In this document: one piece after another, positions 1 through 12,400 of the stretch
How positions within the stretch are numbered: position 1 is the stretch's first letter
How the letters are laid out: each line of letters starts with the position of its first letter
From: Pseudeuparius sepicola
Lineage: Eukaryota; Arthropoda; Insecta; Coleoptera; Anthribidae
Assembly (NCBI GenBank): GCA_963920635.1
Contig: OY987305.1
Coordinates: 11,323,153 to 11,387,152, forward strand
Direction: 5' to 3'
DNA length: 64,000 nucleotides
Position numbers and translations under genes: made by a program
The notes under the pieces: model-generated
The model's input: the letters and a program-made list of their open reading frames with translations, nothing else
Databases searched by the model: none
Told to the model about the DNA's origin: nothing

Positions 1-260
1 GCCATTTAGAGAAAACCAATTGAGCATCTCAAGTTAAAGTTTTTCTCTCAAGGGATTCTGGAGGTTTAGATCAAGCCGAACAAAGTGTCTAGAGGATTTT
101 TTTTCCACCTCTAAAAACAAGAAAGTTATAGCTTGCCAACAGCTTGAAAAACGGCGGGGGAAAATTATTCATAACTACAATACAAATTTGGTTGTTAAAA
201 AATTCTCATATGCAGTTGAAATAGTAAATAACAAAATTAACTCTTATTATTATATTGAAG

Positions 261-420
261 GTCTCTGACAACACTCCTTCAAGACATAATATTTTTTGTG
301 GCAGAAACAGAACAAAACAAACCCGAAGCTCTTGACTTAATTGTCACAAATCCAAATAGAGATAGACAGAAATTATTGAGGGAACAATCGATTGTGAAAC
401 AGCTTTTTAAGATATTGCAA
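261..420 (+). CDS. Itpr: Itpr exon w1 (first RIH domain, start)
   Basis: Acceptor AG at 259-260 and donor gtaagt at 421. The first base completes a codon begun upstream; the rest reads [18 protein letters not shown] and continues to KQLFKILQ, ending in phase 0. This is the part of the first RIH (RyR and IP3R homology) domain just after the IP3-binding core. Confidence 0.92.
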
Positions 421-3400
421 GTAAGTGTGTCTTATACTTTCTTAAGTTTTCTGTGTCTTAATTAAATCTGAAAGATACGTTAAAGAAGCTTCACATCCTA
501 ATGTTAGCTTTATCTCAGGGGCCATTCCTTGAAACAGATGGAGAGCCTCCATTTTTGAAACTAGAAGAGTTAAATGACCCTCGACATGCTCCCTACAAGT
601 ACATATTTAGACTCTGCTATAGAATTTTGAGGTTAAGCCAACAAGATTATCGAAAAAACCAAGAATACATTGCTAAACATTTCGGTTTCATGCAAAAACA
701 AATAGGCTACGATATTCTTGCCGAAGACACTATAACAGCTTTATTACACAACAATCGCAAGTTGCTCGAAAAACACATAACTCCCGCCGAAATTGAAACG
801 TTCGTAGGCTTAGTACGCAAAAACATGACAAGCTGGGAATCCCGATTTTTGGACTACCTGTCCGATTTGTGCATATCAAACAAGAAAGCTATTCCGGTTA
901 CGCAGGAACTAATATGCAAGAGCGTTCTTAGCCAAAAGAATTCAGACATACTTATCGAAACTCGAATGATGAAAACACAGGTTGAGCTTCAGGAATTGAA
1001 CGACGGTAACATATCAGAGAACGACGAAGAAATGGAGCATTTGATTGTGGTTGAAGAATGTCAGATTGTGCTCTTGTGGAACAATCGGCAGAAATCTAAA
1101 CCTTTAACCAATCTTTGTCGAAACGCAAAATTAGGAAGCAAAGAGGATCAAGGGATTCTCGATTACTACAGGCATCAGTTGGATTTGTACTCTAATATGT
1201 GTTTGAATAGACAGTATTTAGCTTTGAACAATCTGTCGCCTCATTTAGACATCGAGTTAATCTTGAAGTGTATGGCCGATGAAAACGTTACTTTTGATTT
1301 GAGAGCTTCGTTTTGCCGATTGATGTTGCATCTACATGTAGATCGAGATCCACAGGAGCCAGTTACGCCAGTAAAGTGTGCCAGGTTGTGGTCCGAAATA
1401 CCTTCACAGATGTCTATAAATGAGTAAGTGGAATAAGTATTGGCAGAAATAAATTATTTTTAAATTAACTTAATTATTACTAAATTACTAATACTAAGCG
1501 CAGTTATGCAATAAGCGTGTTCTTTTAGCTATGACGGTAATAAAACCCCAGATTCTAACAAAGAAGCTGTCCGTGCCAAATTTGCCTCGACAATATCATT
1601 TGTAGGAGGTTATCTGTGTAATGTAGTGGCCAAAATGTGGTCATTTGCTGACCCAGAGCAAAACAAGCTAACATTTGAGGTTAGTTTATTGCTCGAGGCG
1701 TGTGCCTTTCAGTTTTTGTATTTTGTTTTTTAGGTGGTGAAGTTGGCTAGAGAATTAATATATTTTGGCTTTTATAGTTTCGCAGATTTGCTTAAATTAA
1801 CAAAAACGTTGCTAAGTATTTTGGATTGTGTTTCTGAGAGTGACTTCTTGGATGGTCGGCCTCCAACTGGCGACATTAACTGTAAGTATGCGTATTTTCA
1901 AAGTCAAGTAAATTTAAATAATATTCTCATTCAGCTGGAGATACCAGACATGAAGAGAGAGGTATTTTTGTTTCTATAAATGTTGTTGATGTATTTGTGT
2001 GATATGTTTTGTACCTATACAGTGTTCTGCTTTTAAACTTTAACTACTTTAATCGGCGACTGAAAAAGTGGTATTTGAACACTGAGAACACTTAATAAAG
2101 GATATACAGGGTGTTTAAATTTATTTTTTAATAGGTTTTTACTGCTATCTCAGAAAAGACAAATGATATTAACAATGGATTGTACATTTTAAAAAGATAA
2201 TTGCTATCGAAAAAATGGGACATAGTAGGGTTGGTGCATGGTGACAATTCTGAATTAGAATTTGTTCGTAATTTCCCATGTAACTTGTTATTACTTGAAG
2301 CAGCAACACCAGCACCCATCTAAAAGCAAATATAATGGGTACTTAGTAACTGTGCGTATGCACCTAACCTAAAAATATCAAAATATATTTTAAAAAAGTT
2401 GACTGGCTTTACCTTGTTTCTTTCTTTTTTAGTAGCTTTGTTCTGTACAAGGTTCATTGTTTCTTTTACGTTTTGATATATACTGCCAAAAAATGCTTCT
2501 GCATTCGCTTGGCATTCGTACATTGTGCATGGCAAAATGCCTTTAAGTATTTACAGTTCCCAATTTATATTTTTAATACCTACATACATCTATAGGCTAT
2601 GCTAGTGAAACTCAAACTGTATAATATGCCAGGGATCAGGGAATAGTAGATGTAGAAAATTAGAACAAACCACTTTTCTTATTTTGTACATTCCCTCCAA
2701 GCCCAAATAACGTGTATACTGTAAAAAGTTTGAAATAAGAAGTAATGATGAAATAATGGTCAAATTTTGATTTTTTTTACTTAACCTCACTTTTATTTTA
2801 ACCAGGTAATTTTGAACTTTATTAATTTTGGTTAAAAAAGTAATTAACCTGAGTCGTTAACCGGACCCATCACTAGTAAAAATGCTTAAAACAAATTTTT
2901 CTGTTCCCACATGTACAGGGTGGTTCACTTTTATGTGGTAGGACTTTAACATTAGATAGAAAAAGATAATCTAAAATGAAAATTTTATATCAACATATAT
3001 CGGGGAAAGCTTAGTTTCCGAGATACAGGGCGTTGAAGTGTTGGAAAAAATATGAAGTATTTTTTACACTGTCCGAACCAGTGGAGATATTTAAACCAAA
3101 TTTGATGTGTAGTACCACCTTTTTGACTACGATATTTAGTGATAATATGAAGGTCCTGAAATAACCAGTGGTGGAGTTATGGGTTTTCACTATCACTAAA
3201 TTTAAAAAGTAATTAGTACGGACCTGTCTCACATCAACGTAATTTTTTTTTCCGTAAAGTTCTTTCAATTCTCTACAAAAAGTGTATCTTGACATTTTTT
3301 TGTATCTGCCACGGTTGTGTAGTAAATAAATTATTTCGTTTCCATCTCAGCCTTTTTTGCCTAAAAATGTGTTTTCTAAGATTATTGATAAATATCGCAA

Positions 3401-6400
3401 ATAACAGAAATTAATTATGGAACACTTATCGGATTCAGCTATTTTATTTTTAATTTTATGGAAACAATTTTAAAAATAAACTGGCACTTGGTTTGAGGTA
3501 CATTACTTTATTATCATTTTAACATTTTTATCAAATCTAGTATTATTTCTTAATAATTTTTATAATTCTAAATTTGTACAACATTCAACAATTGTTCAAA
3601 ATGTGATCCATTCTGTTGCACACATAATTCACTTCGACGCCTAACGGATTGAACAGCATCGATTAAATTGCCATTTCTCAATTCATCGCACGCATTTCTG
3701 ATACGATCAATAAGTTGTTCCCTTGTTTCTACAGGAGTCGCATAGACTTGTTCTTTTAAAAATCCCCATACGAAGAAGTCCAGAGGTGTTATGTCCGGAG
3801 AACGTGGAGGCCAAGCGACCGGTCCCCCTCGTCCGATCCACCTATTTGGAAAGTTATTATTTAACCAGTTCCTCACATTTCGGTGAAAATGTGCAGGACA
3901 GCCGTCAAGTTGGAACCAAGCCAACAATCTTAAGTTTAAAGGAATGTCTTCCCACATATTATTATGCTCAGCTACTAAAAACTCAAAAAAATTGTCACCA
4001 TTCACTCGCTGTGTATAGCTATATAGTATAGCTATGCCGGTACGAGCACACTTTCCCCATGTATTTCTTATGGGAGCAAAATCCTGCACTTTTTTGACCA
4101 AACTTACCCCCTCCACTCCCAAACCACGCCCCCCAGCCAATCGCACCGACTCTGAACCCTGCGATAGCCCGAGGGGTGCCGAAGATGTCCGAGTTCGCTG
4201 ACCTTCGCCCCTGCCGCGACCTTCGCGCGCTCGACTTTCTCCGGGGTGCCGAAGTGCCCGGCTTTCACCGACCGTTGACCTTCGCTCCAGCCGCGACATG
4301 TCGAGACTCGCAACTAATAAAAACCCTAAATCATAATTAAGCCATGACGTCCCCCTGTCGACCTTTAGCCGCGGCCATGCATGGATTTTTGCTACCACCT
4401 CTGCCTGCGTATTTTTGCGTCCGCGACGCCGAGACACGTCGAGACTCGCAACTAATAAAAACCTAACACCTATAGAAAAAATATCAGCTTGCAATATGTA
4501 CGTGATGTAATTCCGCTGAAAAAAAGTACTTTCTCTTTGTCGGAATAAGCGCCTATGAAACGAGCACGCTGATCTCATCGGTACTGGCGATAAACAATTT
4601 GTAGGAAAAGTGTAATAAAGAATAGATATGAGATACATATGAGTGTATACATTTTCTTGACTACATTACCTAAGGATGTATCAAAAATCTATCTTCCTAT
4701 ATTTAGAGACTGCTTCTCAAAGGAAAGTGGACATTACATTTGGGGCATAAATTAACCATTTTTAGTTGAGTTTATAACCATCTAGGTAAGTAAATTTCTT
4801 TAATTCCGAGAAAGCCAGGCCCTGTTTTAAATTACTTGACTAAAATATAATAGGTGCAAAGTTCACCAGTTTTTAAAAATATCCCGTCACACGATTATCA
4901 AGTTGAAAGACTAGCTGCAAAATCGGATTTTGTACAACGCGTTTCCTGTTTAAAATTTCACCCAGAAAAAAAAAAGGTACTAATTCTTACTTATGCCATG
5001 TTCACCGTATGATTTTTATACTATTCCGACTTCGAAAACCCAAAGGTATAAGTGTAGCGTGTAGAAAAAGGTGGAATTAAGGGTTTAAAACCCTTAAACG
5101 GTCTATATATGGAATAAAATGAGGGCATGCAACATGTTCTTCAATAATGAAAATTAAAACAATGTTCATTTTTGACTGTCCATTATCCTACCAAGAAAAA
5201 GCTTATAGCGTCTAAGCGACTATAAAAAAACGACTCTAAAAACGTCTAAACGACTCTAAAAAACGACTAGACGACTCGTAAAAACGACTAGACGATTCGA
5301 AAAACGACTAGACGATTCGGAAAAAACGACTAAACGACTCTGAAAACGACTAAACGATTCTGGAAAACGACTAGACGATTCGAAAAACGACTAGACGATT
5401 CGGAAAAAACGACTAAACAACTCTGAAAACGACTAAACGATTCTGGAAAACGACTAGACGATTCTGAAAAACGACTAGACGACTTGAAAAAGCGATATAC
5501 CATGGAATACCATCGAATACCATGAAATACCATCAAAGACCATGGAATACTATCGAAAACCACGGAATACCATAAATGGTCTTGGATATCCCTGTGAAAA
5601 AATTTGCCTCGGGGAGAGCATAAAAGGAAATTATCCGTGATCGATGCTCTGTGATCGAAAGATATATAAGCCTTTGATAATACAATCACTCTCAGTTAAA
5701 GACATGTTTTTGTCACTTGAGATTGAACCTAGGAGTTATGGTATCCAACACACCAATGACGGATTAGTCATGGGACAAATACCAGTAACTGTTGAAGATA
5801 ACGTATTATGTATTGGAGATCAAAATTACCCTTACACCAGGTCTGTCTCAACTGCTTTTGAAGAACAAACCACAAGGTATTAATGAGAGTGACCTAAAAA
5901 TATACAAACAATTGTTGATTACTAATTTTCGATAGGTTCAACAAATCAGGTTTTAAAAGTGTGTTTAGGTGCCTATGGTTTCATCTGGTATATGTTCCAT
6001 ACAGGATTCGAACATTAGCCCACATTCCAAAGCCAAACACTCGGCATTTATGTAAAATTCTAGGAAATGCTTGGCAGTGTGGTAATAATCTCGACGCGCT
6101 GTTGTAGCAGGGCTCCGCTGGCTCCCGCAGGCCTCGCCGGTCTCTGTAGACTCAGCAGGTCCCTTTAATGATGTGTACCGCAGGCTCCGATTAAATTAAA
6201 AAAATTACTATTAACACTAAAATACCCGGACAATAACCATCATTCCAACGCCAAAACACTCAACAGTAGTATTTCTGCGAATGCATCGCAGCCGGGCGCG
6301 GATGACTCACATCCGCTAGCCGGAACTTGTCAGGACAGGTTGACGACCTAAAAACAATTCTCTCTACTTAGATAAAAATAGAATGTCCAATAAGATTTTT

Positions 6401-9400
6401 TTCACACACTTTTATATATAAGCACAGATAACGTAACCATATAAGTATATATTAGAATATTATAAAATATTTAAGCCCCATATAGTTCGAATTTGAATGG
6501 GATATTATGTTACATGGGTAATATATCTCAACACTTCGTACACAAACAAAACTCGCTCGTTCTTTACAGTTTTATTACTGTGAATTCGGTACCTACTAAA
6601 GCGGCAGACTTGGGATGCAGCAGTAGCAAATACAATATGAAGCGCAGCTCTGATGTATACTAAAAATGTTATTATCAAACTTGAGACGCACACATATTTA
6701 AAAATATAAATACCGCCGGATGAATGCAAGGCCAATTTACGGAATATATAGCAAAACAATTAGATTAATATTAATTTCTTTAGGTAAAGGTAATAAACAT
6801 TTGATACTATCGACAGGAGTCTACGCAAAATAATTGTATCCGTATTCAGCAAATAAAAAAAGTTATGGGTACCCGTCACCGATGAAAAAGTATACAAAAC
6901 TGATAAAATGTTCATGGCATCTTGTATATTAAAATATTTAATCGCGTATCTAAGTTGTTATTTTATTCATTGCCTATCCCACAAATTTGGATTTTAGCTC
7001 TTGTAATCGCTCGATCACGATTGAAACTACACTCATAAAATGTTTAAAAAATGTCCATCCCACGTGATCGCTCGACAAAATCAAAACGTGCAAAGTGGCT
7101 ACTGCTCGAGGTTTGACCTTTGTCCTTAGGGACACGTGTGACCCAGTTGATGTAGAATCTAAAAAAAACCCTGTAAATCATACTTCCATAGCATAGAATC
7201 TAAAATCCCCCGGTACAGTACGGATGAAAATTTCAAACCAGGCATAATCAACATGTACGTTCAAAGTAAAAAAACTTGTCGGTCAACTGTTTAACCCCGA
7301 AATTTTGTTGATTTCTAGGAATAAAAAAGAAATACTGCGATTGTAAGTCCAAAGCTATTTACGCTATCAAATTCGTTTAAAATGCGAATGATAATTTGCC
7401 GCATTAAAACCAGGTGTGAAAAATTCAACATACATCCCTAAGAAGTTCAACCAATTTTACCCTGGAAATACAATATTTTTAATGAATAAAATATCGAACA
7501 TACAACAACACCCTTCTAAATATAGTATAAATCATGGTTTTTTTTTGATAATGTGGAAAGCTAAACTGAAAATTGTTGCTAGAGGTTCTACCGGGGTGCC
7601 AAAAATCAACTATTATTAGAAAATACGCTGATGTCATAATATAGCCGTCGATGTCACCGTTAGCGGTGTCCTATGAAAAATGCGTTCTGCTTAATAAGGT
7701 GTAAAAAATCCATGACGGGGCTTAGATAAATAAATAAAGTTTGATGTATGTGAAAGTATAGACTAAATTTTCGTATAGCCCGCGTGATCGCTCGAGGTGG
7801 CGGTATCCTCTGGACTAGAAAATATCATATCGGCTCAATCTCCAAACATTTTCATTTTGAATTATACGTTTTCATTGATGCTAGATATAGCAAGAAAATT
7901 GGACTGGACTCGATATGAGAGACATTAATCTAACTTTCACTAAACTGCACGTACTACTTAGAGGGTTGTAAGCCGTTTTAATAAAAGCACCAGACTTGCT
8001 TAAAATTCATGGCTAAACGTTAACATAATGTCATACAAACATGCGGCACGCAAAATATTAAGAATAGATATATGAGCTCAAACATGTTGATCAAAAATAT
8101 ATTAATTTCTGGCGATTTAGTTTAGCAGTTATCATCTAAAAACAAAACCTGGTCCCAATATTCAGTGAAAATAATAATTGAAAACTTTGAACCTTATAAA
8201 CCACCACTAAATAGCGAGTCGGAAAAAGTAAAAAAATATATATAAATATATTATTTTGATATTATAACCGAAACTGAATTTATTGGGGTGAAGATGTAAG
8301 GAAATATTTTTAGCTAGGAAAAAGTAATACAATTATCATAGGTACTGGTTGCAGAACCCGTTGTCAGTTTTGCAAGGATTTTTGATACAAATATAATTGC
8401 TAACGTTTAATTTGTTTACCCCATTTACGAAAATGATAACAAAATTGGATCAGACAAGATGTTTTTTCGAAGTATAGTTTTTAAACACAGGGTGCCACCA
8501 CCGGTTTTACGATATAGGTTTAAAAATGCGACGCAAATACATAAAAAAAAATACCCTAGAGATAAGAAAAAGAAAGATTCTTGGTGATGTATAAAAAGAA
8601 ATCAGGTTACATCTAATGCCCCAGACAGTAGAATAAACATCCCCGAGCGATGAGATATAACCAAACATCATTTTTCCAACGGCACAGTCATTTTCACGGG
8701 AAAAACAGCCAGTAACCGTTCAAATTCCATAGATAGATACTGCCGTAAATTTCACTGAACTACGCGTATCTATTATACTGAAGTAGGTATTGATACACTT
8801 CCATCTTTCCAAAGAAAAACAAACACGAAACTCAGACTTTTCATATATTACAACGCCTCGAGTCTTTGTGGCCACGACCGAGAATCTACTGAAGCAAGTG
8901 CGACGCATAGGACGTGAAAAGTGCCGAGTTGGTTTTATTAAACAATGAAACTTATACCTACGTATATATATAAAAGAAATGAGAAATATGCCAGAGATTT
9001 GAAACCTAATTGTGTTGCAAGTTTGAGGTCCAAAAAAATATTGGTTTTAATTTTTTAAGGTGAGAAACACATCTAACAACCAGTTTGGAAATATACAAGG
9101 CAAAAAAAAGTAGTGATGTGGCTGCCCCATTTTATGTTTTATACAGGTTGGATTATTTTAGAATAGTTGTTCAATAGATCGAGACAACATCATAAACGCT
9201 TCCCGTTAGAACAGAATCTGATGAAAAGAAAAATTCAATCTGGGTCAAGCTACTAGATAACCAAAATAAAAAATACTGAACGTTATAAAATTTAAAAAAA
9301 TCATATTTTCAACGGATTTTTATCCTCTGAAAATGGCGTAAAATTCAGTTTCACTGGGTCAAGCTAGGTGGTAACTATATAACCAAAATAAAAAAATACT

Positions 9401-12400
9401 GAACGTTATAAAATTAAAAAAATCATATTTTCATGGGATTTTTGTCCTCTGAAAATGACGCAAAATTCAGTTTCAATAAGTTACTAATTGAGGTAATAGG
9501 GGGAAAATCTTAAATAGGAATTCTGAGACAACGAGGCTGAGAGTAAATAACATACAAAAATCTTGTGCGTTGACTTTCAACTGAATTTAATAATTAGGTT
9601 TAATAACGACAATTTTCTCGATTATCTAGAATCAAAAATATTGCAAGTGACAATTCACTATTTTCTCGACATTATGTAAAGCCTTATTATTGCGTCGTAA
9701 ATTAAAAGATCCAAAAATATTGGCATCAATTGTTTAGTAAATGTGATTAAAATATGTCTACTTTATCAACAGTTATTTGTAACAGCTTATTATCTTGGAA
9801 GCGTAAACTCTTTGAATTTTTTAGACAAAAAGTTGTAGTTTAATAATGGTCAGTTGGATTCCTTTTTGAATCATGTTTGCGTATTACCTACAAGGATTTA
9901 CAACCTCCAAACATAGAAATCGCTCATTTTAACCCGATTTAATAAAAATTTCACCAAAAACAATACTTTCAGTCATATACACTTCTGAATAATAAAAAAA
10001 GGCACTATAGTAATAATGAGATTTCCAATGGAATTTTTATAGACTGTTTGCACATTTTGAGAGTCTGTTTGCTAGCTTTTGGGGGTATTCCTTGATATTT
10101 TAGACAGATAAAAATGAATAACATTGGGTTTCCTAACTAAAATACAAAACGCACTGTTGACTTTACTTCCGTGGATAGTAAGCCTATAATACATATCGAA
10201 AACAGAGAAATATTCAGGTCAAGAAAAAAGTAGCCTAATTTACAAGTTTGGGAATCAAAAACTACCTTTTGTCTTTTAATTTTGATGAGAAATACGTCTA
10301 ATTCGTAAGTCAAATAAATGGGACATCATGAAAGATATACTAATAATTGAACAAATGCTATCTCAGTTCTATAGACACAAAGGTACTATGGGTAGTAATA
10401 GTTTTGGGATCAAAAGACAAGCTTTTAAATTTGTTAAGAAAATACGTCTAATGAAATTGAAAGTAGTAACTAGATTTTGGTTAACATTTCGTTAACGCGT
10501 TGATGAATGTTTGATGCAAGTGAAAAGTAGATCGAATTTCCAAAAAACGGTGACTGACCAAACAAGTTATTATAAAAAGTTGCTCAGGAGACCGATGTAA
10601 CCTAGAAAACGCCTTTCCTTCGAATAGAAAGTGGCATAAATAGTTACAAAATGGGACTTAGACGGATATTCGATGCAAGTGAAAAGTAGGCAGAATTTTC
10701 GAAAATCGGACGGATCAAAAATTATTAAGTTGATCGGGAGGTTGAGATAACCTATGAAACGCCTTTCATTCGAATAGAATCTGACAAAAAAAAATCCAAG
10801 AAAATTTTAGACGACTGTTTGCAAGTGAAAAGTATACAGATTTTTGTCGAAAACCGGCGACTGACAAAAAAAAAAAACTTATTAGAAAATTTTGCTCGGG
10901 AGACCGAGGTAACCTAGAAAACGCCTCTCGTCCGAATATAATCTGAAATAAAATTCCATGATGGAGACTTAGGCGAATGTTTGATGCAAGTGAATAGTAT
11001 AGACCGAATTCCCGAAAAAAAAAACGCCATTCGTTTTGAATATAATAAAAAAATCGAATAAGGAACGGGACTTATTAGACGAATATTTGATGCAAGTGGA
11101 AAAGTATAGATAGATTTTTTCGAGTGACTGATAAAAATAGTTAGTCAGAAGGCCCCCAGATAACTAACATTGATATTTTGTTTGAACAAAATCTGTAAAA
11201 AAAATGCCAAGACGTGACTTAGACGAATGTTTGCAAGTGAAAAAAAAATGACTGATAAAAATAGTTAGTCGGAAGGCCCCCCAGATAACATTGATATTTT
11301 GTTTGAACAAAATCTGTAAAAAAAAATGCCAAGACGTGACTTAGACGAATGTTTGCAAGTGAAAAAAAAAACAAAAAAAATTATTAGAAAAGTTGACCGG
11401 AAGGTTTAACCTAGGAAACGCCTTTCATTCGAATAGAATATGACAAAAAAAAAATCCGAGACGTGACTTAGACGAATGTTTGCAAGTGGAAAAAAAAAAC
11501 AAAAGAATTATTAGAAAAGTTGATCGGAAGGTTTAACCTAGGAAACGCCTTTCATTCGAATAGAATATGACAAAAAAAATCCGAGACGTGACTTAGACGA
11601 ATGTTTGCAAGTGAAAAAGAAACAAAAAATTATTAGAAAAGTTGATTGGGAGGCCGAGGTAACCTAGGAAACACCTTTCATTCGAATAGAATGTAACAAA
11701 AAAAAAATTCCAAGACGTGACTTAGACGAATGTTTGCAATGAAAAGCATACAGATTTTTTTTTTCGAAAAACGACGGCTGATCAAAAGTTATTAGAAAAG
11801 TTGTGCGGGGCCGTGGTACCTAGGAAACACCTTTCATTCAAACAAAATGCGACAAAAAAAATTTAGACATAGATGAATAAGAATGCAAGGACGATTGGAG
11901 TGATCTATAACCCTAAACAGAAGGGAGAAAATGCCCCTCAATAAGTCGAAATTTGTGTGTTTTCCATATGATTCAATGAGATTTTTGCAAATTATTGGAA
12001 ACTTAATGACGTGAGAAAAATAAAACGTCCATTGTCTGCTCACATTTTAGGAAATTTATCACAATTTATTCTAATTAATAATACCCTTTGTTTATGGAAT
12101 CCCTAGTTAGCCAATGTGTCATGAGTAAGTATATGACAGGTCAAATACGTATATAATGTAAAGTAAAAATATAGTTAACAAGGCGTTAACGAGCATTGAC
12201 AACATGTTAACGAACGAGGTGCTAACAACGCGATAACTTAACTTTGACAACTCGTTAACGAAGCGTTGACGAGTGTGGACCCTCCAAATCTTAGGAGATA
12301 CATTCGCAACCTTACACCGGATCACGCGTCACAAAGATGCTACCTTAAATTAATGCGTTGACAACTCGTTAATCCCAGGAGATACAATCGCAACTTACAC

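Larger units (their letters stand above)
4024..11810. repeat. Left arm of the giant palindrome
   Basis: From outside inward: a short terminal segment, a GC-rich block (about 4100-4450), tandem CGACTAGACGATT arrays (5215-5490), a short ATACCATCGA-type array (about 5500-5575), a decayed gene fragment (5704-6000), a GC-rich block near 6100-6180, unclassified AT-rich sequence with repeated GTGATCGCTCGA motifs (7000-7800), a two-copy tandem repeat (9240-9480) and a long tandem array (10.5-11.8 kb). Confidence 0.9.

Noticed and set aside
3568..4638. A 356-codon minus-strand frame
   Set aside because: Only 3568-4022 is transposase; the remainder reads into the inserted palindrome and its low-complexity Arg/Ser-rich translation is an artefact of the GC-rich block.
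5330..5689. A 119-codon minus frame (and its twin at 18710-19036)
   Set aside because: The frame runs through the short tandem array, giving a repetitive translation; no protein features.
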